From Actinomycetes bacterium (GTDB lineage Bacteria; Actinomycetota; Acidimicrobiia; Acidimicrobiales; Palsa-688), in contig JAJYMB010000112.1 of the NCBI GenBank assembly GCA_021787365.1, positions 1 through 62,086 on the forward strand: 62,086 nucleotides of DNA, in the 5' to 3' direction. The notes beneath the pieces were generated by a model. It did no database searches. It had not been told where the DNA came from and worked only from the letters and a program-made list of their open reading frames with translations. Position 1 is the first letter of the stretch. Each line of letters starts with the position of its first letter. Both the position numbers and the translations under genes were made by a program. Shown one piece after another: positions 33,508 to 44,229 of this stretch.

Positions 33508-34344
33508 GTGACTGAGCAGGCAAACCTAAACGGGAACGGGCGGCAGAGGAGGATCCCCTTCGAGGGGGTGAAGAACTTCCGCGACCTCGGCGGCTACCCC
33601 GCGTCCGGCGGGAGGAGCACTTGTTGGGGCCTCGTGTACCGCTCGGGACGCCTGCACAACTTCACCGAGGGGGACTTCGGGCTGTTCGCGGGCCTCGGCG
33701 TCCGGGCGGTCTTCGACCTCCGTGACGGCACCGAGCGAGGGGTCGACCCCGACCCCGTACCCTCCGTCCACCTCCCCGTCCTCGACGAACTGGCTGGAGA
33801 GGAGGGCGTCGGCATATTGCGGGCCACCACGGCAAGGGAGGCGGAGGAGGCTGTCGCGCGCATCTACACCGGGTTGCTCAGGCGACGGGCACGGGTTTAC
33901 GGCCAACTGCTCAGCAGCCTCGCCGACCCCGCCAACCGCCCAGCCGTCGTGCACTGCACGGCGGGCAAGGACCGCACAGGCATAGCAGCCGCTTTGCTCC
34001 TCGGCGCGCTCGGCGTGGACAGGGCTACGGTCCTCTATGACTACGAACTGACCGGTCAGGAGGGCTATTTCGACGCCGACTCGCTCCGCCGCACCCTCGC
34101 AGCGGCCGGCGTGGCCTCGGCGGCTGCCGACGTGGTGGTGGGAGCGCCCGCGGCACCGCTGGCACGCGCCCTCGAAGAACTGGACCGGGCCTACGGCGGG
34201 ACAGAGGAGTACCTCCTCGGCCCGGCCGGCCTCGAACCGGGCACGCTCCGGGAACTGCGGCAGGCCTTGACCGAGGTTGGCCCGGTAGGTGCCGGCAGTA
34301 CCAGTAGCTCGCCCGCTGAGCCTCCGAGCCTCCGTAGAGTTTGA
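33508..34344 (+). CDS. Tyrosine/serine phosphatase of the PTP (DUF1706/Y_phosphatase3) family
   Basis: The P-loop is VVHCTAGKDRTGIAAALLLG (CX5R), and the family N-terminal motif is KNFRDLGGYPASGG, followed by GLVYRSGRLHNFT. The general-acid region is VFDLRDGTER. The start is the GTG at 33508, ten bases after AAGGAGCAG. The frame opens earlier inside the kinase gene as a shadow. At 278 residues it matches actinobacterial relatives of Mycobacterium PtpB, which hydrolyse phosphotyrosine and sometimes phosphoinositides. No signal peptide. Confidence 0.88.
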   Translation: MTEQANLNGNGRQRRIPFEGVKNFRDLGGYPASGGRSTCWGLVYRSGRLHNFTEGDFGLFAGLGVRAVFDLRDGTERGVDPDPVPSVHLPVLDELAGEEGVGILRATTAREAEEAVARIYTGLLRRRARVYGQLLSSLADPANRPAVVHCTAGKDRTGIAAALLLGALGVDRATVLYDYELTGQEGYFDADSLRRTLAAAGVASAAADVVVGAPAAPLARALEELDRAYGGTEEYLLGPAGLEPGTLRELRQALTEVGPVGAGSTSSSPAEPPSLRRV

Positions 34345-34393
34345 AAGACCGGCCGGCGACCAGGGCAGGCGCCGGCGCTAAAAGGAGGGAAGG

Positions 34394-35362
<969 letters not shown>

Positions 35363-35498
35363 AACAGCCCCCGGCGGCCCAGCCCCCGGCGGCCCGGCCC
35401 CAGGCGGCCCGGCCCCCGCACCCCCGGGCTGCCGCCCCGGGGCCGCGCGCCCCGCCTACAGACGCCGCCCGGCGCTCCGGGCGAGCGAGGATGGAGCT

Positions 35499-37427
35499 GT
35501 GAAGACCGCAGGCGAGAGGGGCTCGCCGGGGCACCCTGTGGCCCGGGCCACGAGGAAGGGCGTCGACCTGGCCCGCCGGCGGATCGTTCCTGTCCTCGGA
35601 GGCGCCAAACGCACCAGAGTGGTCCTCGTACTGGCGTGTGTGCTCGCGCTCGCCAGCGCCGACACGGCGACGGTGGGGGCGGCCGCGGTCGAGCTGCGCC
35701 GGGCGCTGCACGTGGGCAACACCGACATAGGCCTGCTCGTAGCGGTCACCGCCGCGGTCGCGGCCATCTTCTCGCTGCCTTTCGGCGTGCTGGCCGACCG
35801 GGTGCGCCGTACCCACCTGCTCGGCCTCGCTCTCCTGGGCTGGAGCGTGGCCATGGTATGGAGCGCGACCGCCGGATCGTTCACCGAACTCCTCTACGCG
35901 CGCCTCGCCCTGGGGGGAGTCAGCGCCGCCGCCGGCCCGGTGACGGCGTCGCTGGTGGGCGACTGGTTCCTCCCGAGCGAGCGGGGCCAGATCTACAGCT
36001 TCGTGCTGGCCGGTGAACTGCTGGGTGCGGGCGTCGGCTTTGCCATCACCGGCGACGTGGCCGCCCTGTCCTGGCGGTTCGCCTTCGTGGTGCTCGCCCT
36101 GCCGGCGGTCCCCATTGCCTGGGCCATGTTCCACCTGCCCGAGCCCGCCAGGGGCGGCGCCGGCGTGCTGGCCCCCGAGGCCGGCGCCCCCGGGGCCCGC
36201 GCCCCCGGGACCCGCGCCCCCGGGACCCGCGCCCCCGGGACCCGCGCCCCCGAGGCCGGCGCCCCCGAGGCCGGCGCCCCCGAGGCCGGCGCCCCCGAGG
36301 CCGGCGCGAACGCTACGGACCAGCGAGACAACCCCCCATCAACCGCCGCCGGCGCCTACGCCGGCCGCCCACCCTCACAACCTGCGGCCAGGGGCGGGAC
36401 GGTACCGCCCGCGACGGCGAAGATGCCGGCCAACGGCGGGCCACCGTCGCCCCCTGGTGGGGAGCGCCCGACCAGCAGGCGCGGCTGGGTGGGCTGGTCG
36501 CCGCCTCCTCCTCGGGCGAACATGCCACCGCCCACGGGCCGGCCCGCGGCCGGCTTCCCGCCGCCGCCCCCTCGACCTGGCGCCCCGGAAGGTGGCATGC
36601 CCCCACCACGGGGGGCGCAGCGCTCCCAGGGCTGGGCGCCGCCACCTCCACGTTCTGGCCGGCAGCGGGCCCAGCTGAGCGACGCCCAACGCCTCGTGCT
36701 CGAGAGCGGCATCCGCCCCGACCCGGCCCTGGCTGCCCGGGCGCGCCCGGGTATGGGGTTCCTCGCCGCCGTGCGCTACGTGCTCGCCGTGCCCACCAAC
36801 GTGGCCCTGATCGTCGCGGGCGCATGCGCCTACTACTTCCTGGCGGGCGTGGAGACTTTCGGGGAGGAGTTCGTCTCGCACCAGTACCACGTCTCCCAGG
36901 TGGTCTCCAACCTTCTCCTCCTGCTCGTCGGCACCGGTGCCGTGGCGGGCGTCTTGGTGGCTGGCCCCCTGGGCGACCGGCTGCTCCACCGGGGCCGCAT
37001 TTCGGGCCGGGTACTGGTCGCAGCAGTATCTGCCTCGGCTGCCGTCGTGTTGCTGGTGCCGGCGCTCCTCACCCACAGCGCTCTTGCGGCCCTGCCCTAC
37101 ATACTGCTCGCCGCGGCCTGCATCTCGGCCCAGAACCCGCCCATAGACGCGGCCCGCCTCGACATAGTGCCGTCGTGGTTGTGGGGCCGGGCGGAGGGCG
37201 TCCGGACCTTCGTGCGCACCGCCGCCCAGGCGCTCGCGCCGCTGGTCTTCGGGGCGTTCTCGGATTACGTGTTCGGGGGCGGGAACCAAGGCCTCTACTG
37301 GACCTTCGTAGTGATGCTGGTACCGATGTCGGCGAGCGCCGTCTACCTGTTCTCGGCCGCCCACCGCTACCCGAGGGACGTCGCCACTGCCGTGCTGGCA
37401 GCCCAGGCTGCTGACCGCCGCCAGTAG
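35499..37427 (+). CDS. MFS transporter with a ~200-residue Pro/Gly-rich central loop
   Basis: The N-terminal six TM helices (first one VVLVLACVLALASADTATVG) carry the MFS loop motif GVLADRVRRTHLLG. The six C-terminal helices restart at about residue 430 (FLAAVRYVLAVPTNVALIVA). Between them is a long cytoplasmic linker, residues about 220-420. It begins with nine PEAGA/PGTRA pentapeptides and continues with Pro-rich PPPP segments. The start is the GTG at 35499. The N-half resembles spinster-type MFS proteins with an amphipathic, basic N-terminus. Substrate unknown. The linker could be a protein-interaction (SH3/WW-like ligand) tether. Confidence 0.82.
   Translation: MKTAGERGSPGHPVARATRKGVDLARRRIVPVLGGAKRTRVVLVLACVLALASADTATVGAAAVELRRALHVGNTDIGLLVAVTAAVAAIFSLPFGVLADRVRRTHLLGLALLGWSVAMVWSATAGSFTELLYARLALGGVSAAAGPVTASLVGDWFLPSERGQIYSFVLAGELLGAGVGFAITGDVAALSWRFAFVVLALPAVPIAWAMFHLPEPARGGAGVLAPEAGAPGARAPGTRAPGTRAPGTRAPEAGAPEAGAPEAGAPEAGANATDQRDNPPSTAAGAYAGRPPSQPAARGGTVPPATAKMPANGGPPSPPGGERPTSRRGWVGWSPPPPRANMPPPTGRPAAGFPPPPPRPGAPEGGMPPPRGAQRSQGWAPPPPRSGRQRAQLSDAQRLVLESGIRPDPALAARARPGMGFLAAVRYVLAVPTNVALIVAGACAYYFLAGVETFGEEFVSHQYHVSQVVSNLLLLLVGTGAVAGVLVAGPLGDRLLHRGRISGRVLVAAVSASAAVVLLVPALLTHSALAALPYILLAAACISAQNPPIDAARLDIVPSWLWGRAEGVRTFVRTAAQALAPLVFGAFSDYVFGGGNQGLYWTFVVMLVPMSASAVYLFSAAHRYPRDVATAVLAAQAADRRQ
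36171..36305. repeat. In-frame 15-bp tandem repeat (9 units)
   Basis: Nine consecutive 15-bp units of two types (GCCCCCGAGGCCGGC and GCCCCCGGGACCCGC) encode the pentapeptides PEAGA and PGTRA in the MFS linker. Blocks of identical units (three PGTRA then four PEAGA) suggest recent slippage. Confidence 0.85.
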
Positions 37428-37471
37428 GCGGGGTGGCTACCTCCAACCGCGGGTGGTGGGCCCCTGGTGGC

Positions 37472-38062
37472 TCAGCTGGCGAGCACTTCCACGCCGGCGC
37501 CGGCGAGCTGCTCCAGTGCCGCGGCGCCGTCGCCGGCGTGTAGATCCACCGCTCGGCAGCAACTCGCGAGGACGGTGGTCTCGAACCCGAGGGCGACAGC
37601 GTCGAGGGCGGTGTACTTCACGCAGTAGTCGGTCGCCAGCCCAACGACGGTCACGCGGCGGACGCCGTGGTCCCCCAACAGGGCCGCCAGCTCGGTGGGC
37701 CGCGTCTCGCCCGTGGCCACATCGCGCTCGCCGAAGCCGGAGTACCCGTCCTCCCCCCCCACCCCGGTCCGGACGGCGGGGCCAGCGACGACCAGCCCAG
37801 GCACCAGTTCGGCCCCCCAGGTGCCCGCGACGCAATGAACCGGCCACAGCCCGCCGTCCTTGGCGAAGTGCGGTGTGCTCTCGGGGTGCCAGTCCTCGGT
37901 GTAAACGACGAAGGCGCCCGCCCCCGACGCCCGGCGCACCAGCTCGTTGACCGGCGCCACGACCTCCTCTCCACCCCGCACGTAAAGCGAGCCACGAGGG
38001 TCGGCGAAGTCGTTTTGGAGGTCCACGACGACAAGTGCGCTCCCCGGTCCGAGCTCGTGCAC
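37472..38062 (-). CDS. Nicotinamidase/isochorismatase-like hydrolase lacking the catalytic lysine
   Basis: The fold matches PncA-type cysteine hydrolases: nucleophile-activating Asp14 in VVVDLQNDFA, metal ligands D57, H59 and H65 in TEDWHPESTPHF, and nucleophile C147 in GLATDYCVKYTA. The position normally held by the catalytic Lys (in a KG-x-DSYSGF context) reads VRTGVGGEDGYSGF, so the Lys is Thr99. Everything else of the nicotinamidase pattern is conserved. Activity on nicotinamide is therefore uncertain: it may be impaired, use another general base, or act on a different amide. At 196 residues the length is normal. It converges with the MFS gene. Confidence 0.82.
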   Translation of the reverse strand: MHELGPGSALVVVDLQNDFADPRGSLYVRGGEEVVAPVNELVRRASGAGAFVVYTEDWHPESTPHFAKDGGLWPVHCVAGTWGAELVPGLVVAGPAVRTGVGGEDGYSGFGERDVATGETRPTELAALLGDHGVRRVTVVGLATDYCVKYTALDAVALGFETTVLASCCRAVDLHAGDGAAALEQLAGAGVEVLAS

Positions 38063-38202
38063 GTTCGCCAGACTACGCTCGCTCGCTGATGCCCCCGTGC
38101 TTGGCGTCCGACCTGGAGAGCCACGAGCGCAGCGGCGCCGCGCCTCTCGCTTGGTCGGTGGCCGGCTTCGAGCCGCCGGCCGGCGAGCCCTGCTCCTGAA
38201 CC

Positions 38203-39165
38203 GTGCTCGAGCTCGGCCCCGAGGCCCCCGACTGGGTCGTGCTCGGCGACAACGCCGGCGTGCTCCCCCTCCTGCCTTCGGGCTGGTTCCAGCTGATCTA
38301 CATCGACCCGCCGTTCAACACGGGCAAGTCGCAGCTCCGCCTCACCTTGCGGACCAACAGTTCGGCCGACGGCAACCGGCGGGGGTTTGCCGGCCGCACC
38401 TACTCGACCGAGGTGGCCGGGGAAAGCTCCTACGCCGACCACTTCGACGACTACCTCGGGTTCCTGGCGCCGCGGCTCAGCGAGGCCCGCCGCCTCCTCC
38501 GGGCCGACGGGACGCTCTATTTCCACATCGACTACCGGGAAGCCCATTACTGCAAGGTCCTTCTCGACGAGATCTTCGGCCGTGAGTGCTTCTTGAACGA
38601 GGTGATATGGGCCTACGACTACGGCGGCCGCCCCAAGCGGCGCTGGCCCCCCAAGCACGACACGATCCTCGTCTACGTGCGCGACCCCGCCGGCTACTAC
38701 TTCGACCAGGACGCCGTCGAACGCATTCCCTACATGGCCCCCGGCCTAGTCACCAAAGAAAAGGCCGCCCGGGGCAAGGCCCCGACCGACGTCTGGTGGC
38801 ACACGATCGTGCCGACGAGCGGCAAGGAGAAGACCGGCTACCCCAACCAGAAGCCCGAGGGGGTCGTGCGTCGCGCCCTGCAGGCATCCTCGCAGCGCGG
38901 CGCCTGGGTGCTCGACTTCTTTGCCGGCAGCGGCACCACGGGCGCAGTCGCTCGCCAGCTGGGCCGGCGTTACGTGCTCGTGGACGACAACCCCGAGGCG
39001 GTGGAGGTCATGCGCCGGCGGCTCGGCTCCGATGGCGTCCGCTACATCTCGGGCGACGCCGGCGAGCCTGGCGAGCCTGGTGAGGCTGGCGAGGCCGCTC
39101 CTGGCCAGGGGCTTCCCCGCCGGGTAGCATCGCCAGGTGGGGAACCTCAGGTCCGATGGAGGTAG
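38203..39165 (+). CDS. Orphan site-specific DNA methyltransferase (N4-cytosine/N6-adenine, beta class)
   Basis: The catalytic motif IV is IYIDPPFNTG (DPPF at 35-38) and comes before the AdoMet motif I (LDFFAGSGTTGAV, 238-250), the beta-class order. LNEVIWAYDYGG and the late YPNQKPEGVVRRAL are typical of Mod/DNA methylase N-4/N-6 proteins. No endonuclease gene lies beside it, so it is solitary. The last ~45 residues are a variable tail with GEP/GEA repeats (GEPGEPGEAGEA). Start GTG at 38203. Three bases separate it from the acetyl-CoA synthetase start, so the two are probably co-transcribed. Confidence 0.85.
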   Translation: MLELGPEAPDWVVLGDNAGVLPLLPSGWFQLIYIDPPFNTGKSQLRLTLRTNSSADGNRRGFAGRTYSTEVAGESSYADHFDDYLGFLAPRLSEARRLLRADGTLYFHIDYREAHYCKVLLDEIFGRECFLNEVIWAYDYGGRPKRRWPPKHDTILVYVRDPAGYYFDQDAVERIPYMAPGLVTKEKAARGKAPTDVWWHTIVPTSGKEKTGYPNQKPEGVVRRALQASSQRGAWVLDFFAGSGTTGAVARQLGRRYVLVDDNPEAVEVMRRRLGSDGVRYISGDAGEPGEPGEAGEAAPGQGLPRRVASPGGEPQVRWR

Positions 39166-39168
39166 TCG

Positions 39169-41301
<2,133 letters not shown>

Positions 41302-41319
41302 CCGAGGGGGCGAGCGCCC

Positions 41320-41724
41320 TCAGCCGGATACGTTGGGCCCGGCGCGCTCGACATTGATGCGCAGCAGCACCCGCTTTTCGGCCACCATGTGCTCGCGGTA
41401 CTCGTCCCAGTCGGTCTCACCGGCGGCGCGCCTGTAGTAGTCGACGAGCGGTTCCATGGCCTCGGGCAACGACAAGACCTCGGCCGGGCCCTCCACCTGG
41501 GCCCAGCGGCCGGGCCAGGTCGCCCACACGCACAATGCCGCGAAGGGCCGCCGGCGGAGGTTACGGGTCTTGTACGCAGTCTCCCGGGAACTGATCACGA
41601 CCCTCCCCTCGCCGTCGGTCACGGCCAAGACCGGCGAGAGCTGCGGCTTGCCGTCGCGTCGCCAGGTCATGAGCACACCGTGGTGGTGCTCGGAGATGAA
41701 GTCCCTCGCCTCTTGCAGGTCCAT
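41320..41724 (-). CDS. PPOX-class flavin/F420-dependent oxidoreductase
   Basis: This 134-residue split-barrel protein starts MDLQEARDFISEHHHGVLMT, followed by the usual DGKPQLSPVLAV and VVISSRETAYKTRNLRRRP. It ends with LLRINVERAGPN. It belongs to the pyridoxamine-phosphate-oxidase-like superfamily, in the actinobacterial Rv1155-type group that binds F420 or FMN. The substrate cannot be read from motifs. It sits 3 bp after the RidA gene stop on the same strand and may be the last gene of that operon. Confidence 0.82.
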   Translation of the reverse strand: MDLQEARDFISEHHHGVLMTWRRDGKPQLSPVLAVTDGEGRVVISSRETAYKTRNLRRRPFAALCVWATWPGRWAQVEGPAEVLSLPEAMEPLVDYYRRAAGETDWDEYREHMVAEKRVLLRINVERAGPNVSG

Positions 41725-41727
41725 GAC

Positions 41728-42192
41728 TTAGCCCTCGACCGCCGCCACCAGCTCGACCTCGAGGCTCGCGCCCCTGGGCAGAGCGCTCACGCCGACCACC
41801 GTCCTCGCCGGCAGGTGGCCCGCGAACACCTGCTCGTAGACCTCGTTTACCTGCGGGTAGGTGGCCATGTCGAGGAGGTAGACGGTCGAGCGCACGACGT
41901 CTCCGGCGCGCGCCCCGGCCGCCGCCAGGATGCCGAGCGCGTTGCGGAGCGCCTGGCGAGCCTCCTCTCGGATTCCGCCGTCCACCAATGTGCCCGACGC
42001 CGGGTCGAGCGGCAGTTGGCCGGAGGTGAAGACCAAACGGCACCCACCAGCCACGCTCATCCCCTGGACGTACGGCCCGATGGCCGCAGGAGCGCCCTCG
42101 GTGGACACTGGCGAGAGGAGCGCCCCGCCGCCGTCGCCAGCCAGTACGGCTCTCCCGGTCGGCACACCTGTTGAGCGGTCTCTACCTGGCAC
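41728..42192 (-). CDS. RidA/YjgF family enamine/imine deaminase
   Basis: The RidA core runs from SPVSTEGAPAAIGPYVQGMS through VFTSGQLPLDPASGTL and VVRSTVYLLDM to the signature RTVVGVSALPRGASLEVEL, which includes the substrate-binding Arg. RidA hydrolyses reactive 2-aminoacrylate-type enamines made by PLP enzymes. The start is the GTG at 42192, with AAAGGAGG eight bases upstream inside the regulator gene. It overlaps the regulator stop by 11 nt, so the two are translationally coupled. The first ~25 residues are an extra non-conserved tail. Confidence 0.87.
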   Translation of the reverse strand: MPGRDRSTGVPTGRAVLAGDGGGALLSPVSTEGAPAAIGPYVQGMSVAGGCRLVFTSGQLPLDPASGTLVDGGIREEARQALRNALGILAAAGARAGDVVRSTVYLLDMATYPQVNEVYEQVFAGHLPARTVVGVSALPRGASLEVELVAAVEG

Positions 42193-42979
42193 GGTGCGCT
42201 CCTCCTTTCGGGGTGACACCGGCTCGCCCGGCTGCCCTGGTCGAGGCCGAGGGCCGCTGGCGGGGGCCCCGGCCCTCCAGGCGTGGAGCGTGCCCCGCCT
42301 CCCGGCGCGCCCCGGTCGTGGCAGCGGTCACACCGAGCTCGCGCAAGTAGTTGTACACACTGAAACGGCTGACACCGAGCGCCTCGGCGACGTGGCCCAC
42401 CGAGCTCTGCACGAGGAAGAACCCGGACGCGTGCAGGTTCTTCACGACTTGCGCCCGGTGCTCCTTGCGCATCAGCTCGACCGGCACGCCGACGTCCGCG
42501 ATGGCCCTGCTCACCGCGCTCGCGGCCAGGTCGGCCACGTGAGGGACGAACTCCTCCTCGCTACGCCCGCTCACGTCGGCCCCCTCGGGGAGCATCGCCG
42601 GCAGGGCCCGCGCCAGCTCGCTCCAGAGGCTCACGTCGGTGTTGAGGCACAGGCAGGCAAAGGCGCCGCCGGTGCCGTCACGGAGGAAGATCGTTGATGA
42701 ACAGAGTTCTTTGCCGTCGTCGGTGCGCGCCGGGTACCGGAACAGGTCATCGGTCCGGCCCGCCTGCAGCCTCTCGAGCACGAGGCCCGTTATCGGGGCG
42801 CCCGGCTTGCGCCTGGTGAGCCCGCCGGCCCGCGCGACTAGAGAACGGTCGAGCCTGCGCAAGTCGTGGAGGGCAAGCTCGGTGCCCGGCCCGAGCGCCT
42901 GCTGGAGGGCCGGCAAGAGCGAGGCCACCAGCGCTATTTGGCCGTCCCTTTCCTCGTCTTTTTTAGAGGTGCTCCTCAT
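42182..42979 (-). CDS. DauR/YheO-like transcriptional regulator (PAS_6 + HTH)
   Basis: The N-terminal ~120 residues are a YheO-type PAS domain (LGPGTELALHDLRRLDRSLV, then PITGLVLERLQ and the FACLCLNTDVS end). The C-terminal helix-turn-helix reads SVGHVAEALGVSRFSVYNYL, as in DauR, the repressor of D-arginine catabolism. A basic, disordered tail of about 45 residues follows. Its coupling to RidA and its place beside an aminotransferase, amidohydrolase and aldolase suggest that it controls an amino-acid or amine degradation pathway, probably by binding a small ligand in the PAS domain. Confidence 0.82.
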   Translation of the reverse strand: MRSTSKKDEERDGQIALVASLLPALQQALGPGTELALHDLRRLDRSLVARAGGLTRRKPGAPITGLVLERLQAGRTDDLFRYPARTDDGKELCSSTIFLRDGTGGAFACLCLNTDVSLWSELARALPAMLPEGADVSGRSEEEFVPHVADLAASAVSRAIADVGVPVELMRKEHRAQVVKNLHASGFFLVQSSVGHVAEALGVSRFSVYNYLRELGVTAATTGARREAGHAPRLEGRGPRQRPSASTRAAGRAGVTPKGGAHRAR

Positions 42980-43001
42980 TCCTACCCCGTCTAGCTTGAC
43001 T

Positions 43002-44183
43002 TCAACGCTTCATGAACTCGTAGATCTTCTCCAGGGCGAGGTCCACGTCATCTTTGGTGTTGTAAAAGCCCGTCGATATGCGAAGCGCGTTGTTTTCGTG
43101 AATATTGCGGATGAGCACACCCGCTTCCCGCAGGTACTCGACCGCGGCAGCAGTGTCGTCGTCGCCGATATGGACCGACACGAGCCCGGACGCCTGGCCC
43201 GGGGGCGACATGACCGTGGCACCGGGGATCTCCGCCGCCCTTTCCCGGCAGTACCCCGACAGCTCGGAAAGGTCTGCCTCGGCCGCGTCCAGACCGACTT
43301 CGTCTTTCAGCCAGGAAACCGCTTCAGCGAAGCCGAGCACGGCCGGCCGGTAAACCGTGCCCGTCTCGAGGCAGGACGCTTCGGCCGGGAGGACGAAGGT
43401 GGCGGGGTCGGCCGCGTCGAAGGTCCGGAAGTCCACCGTCGCGAAGGAGACAAAGCTCGGCTCGAGCGAAGAAAGCATGTCGGCCCGCACGAACAAGCCT
43501 CCCGAGCCGTCCGGCCCGCACAGCCATTTCTGCCCCGAGAACGCGTAGTAATCGATGCCGAGGGCGTGCATGTCCACCGGGACGGCGCCTACCGACTGGG
43601 CACCGTCCACGAGCACGACGGCCCCCACGGAGTGGGCCATGTCGGTTATCTCCAGGAGCGGCAACACGGCCCCGGTCGTGTAGAGGACGTGGGAAAGGGC
43701 GACCATCTTCACGCCCGGGTGGAGCACGTCCTCGAAGGCCTGCAGCGTGCGGGCGGCGTCCCCATGGCCCACGTCGGCGAAGGTTATCTTCACCCCGTAG
43801 CGCCGGCGGAGCAGGGCAAGGGGGAAGAGGATGCCCGGGTGCTCCTGCGAGGTGGTGACGACCTCGTCGCCTTCAGACCAGCTGCGGCCCCAGATCCCGA
43901 GGTTGACCCCTTCGGTCGTCGAACGTGTCAGCGCGATCTCGTTGGCATCCGCCCCGACGAGGCAGGCCAGGTCTCCGCGCAGGGCGGCCAGGCGCTCGGA
44001 ATGGGCCGCAGAGGCTTGCATCCCCCCACGGAGCCGCCCGTGCTCGAAGTCTTCGGCGGCGCGTTGGGCTATCGCGACTGACGCGCGCCGGGAGATCGGG
44101 CCATAAGTGCCCGTGTTCAGGTAGACGCTGGCCGTCGTGGCCGGCAGCTGCTCGCGGACCTTGGCGGTGTCGAGTCTCGGCAT
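43002..44183 (-). CDS. Class V PLP-dependent aminotransferase/epimerase-like enzyme
   Basis: The 393-residue fold-type I enzyme has the PLP aspartate/glutamine segment VVLVDGAQSVGAVPVDMHAL and the Schiff-base Lys in YAFSGQKWLCGPDG (about residue 217). It aligns with the SufS/isopenicillin-N-epimerase group. In the active-site loop where desulfurases carry Cys (RSGHHCA-like), it reads IRNIHENNALRISTGFYNT, with no Cys. It is therefore unlikely to be a cysteine desulfurase; transamination, racemization or beta-elimination fits better. RidA nearby supports an enamine-generating PLP reaction. Its ribosome-binding site is duplicated. Confidence 0.85.
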   Translation of the reverse strand: MPRLDTAKVREQLPATTASVYLNTGTYGPISRRASVAIAQRAAEDFEHGRLRGGMQASAAHSERLAALRGDLACLVGADANEIALTRSTTEGVNLGIWGRSWSEGDEVVTTSQEHPGILFPLALLRRRYGVKITFADVGHGDAARTLQAFEDVLHPGVKMVALSHVLYTTGAVLPLLEITDMAHSVGAVVLVDGAQSVGAVPVDMHALGIDYYAFSGQKWLCGPDGSGGLFVRADMLSSLEPSFVSFATVDFRTFDAADPATFVLPAEASCLETGTVYRPAVLGFAEAVSWLKDEVGLDAAEADLSELSGYCRERAAEIPGATVMSPPGQASGLVSVHIGDDDTAAAVEYLREAGVLIRNIHENNALRISTGFYNTKDDVDLALEKIYEFMKR

Positions 44184-44218
44184 CGTGGGCTCCTTTCGTG
44201 GGCTCCTTTCGCGGGCTC
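44184..44218 (-). repeat. 13-bp tandem repeat duplicating the Shine-Dalgarno site
   Basis: The 13-bp unit CGTGGGCTCCTTT occurs twice (44184-44196 and 44197-44209), followed by a partial third copy (CGCGGGCT). On the coding strand this places AAAGGAG twice in front of the aminotransferase ATG, at about 8 and 21 nt. The first copy has good spacing. The second may be a ribosome stand-by site or a chance duplication. Confidence 0.8.
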
Positions 44219-44229
44219 AGGTCGCTCGC

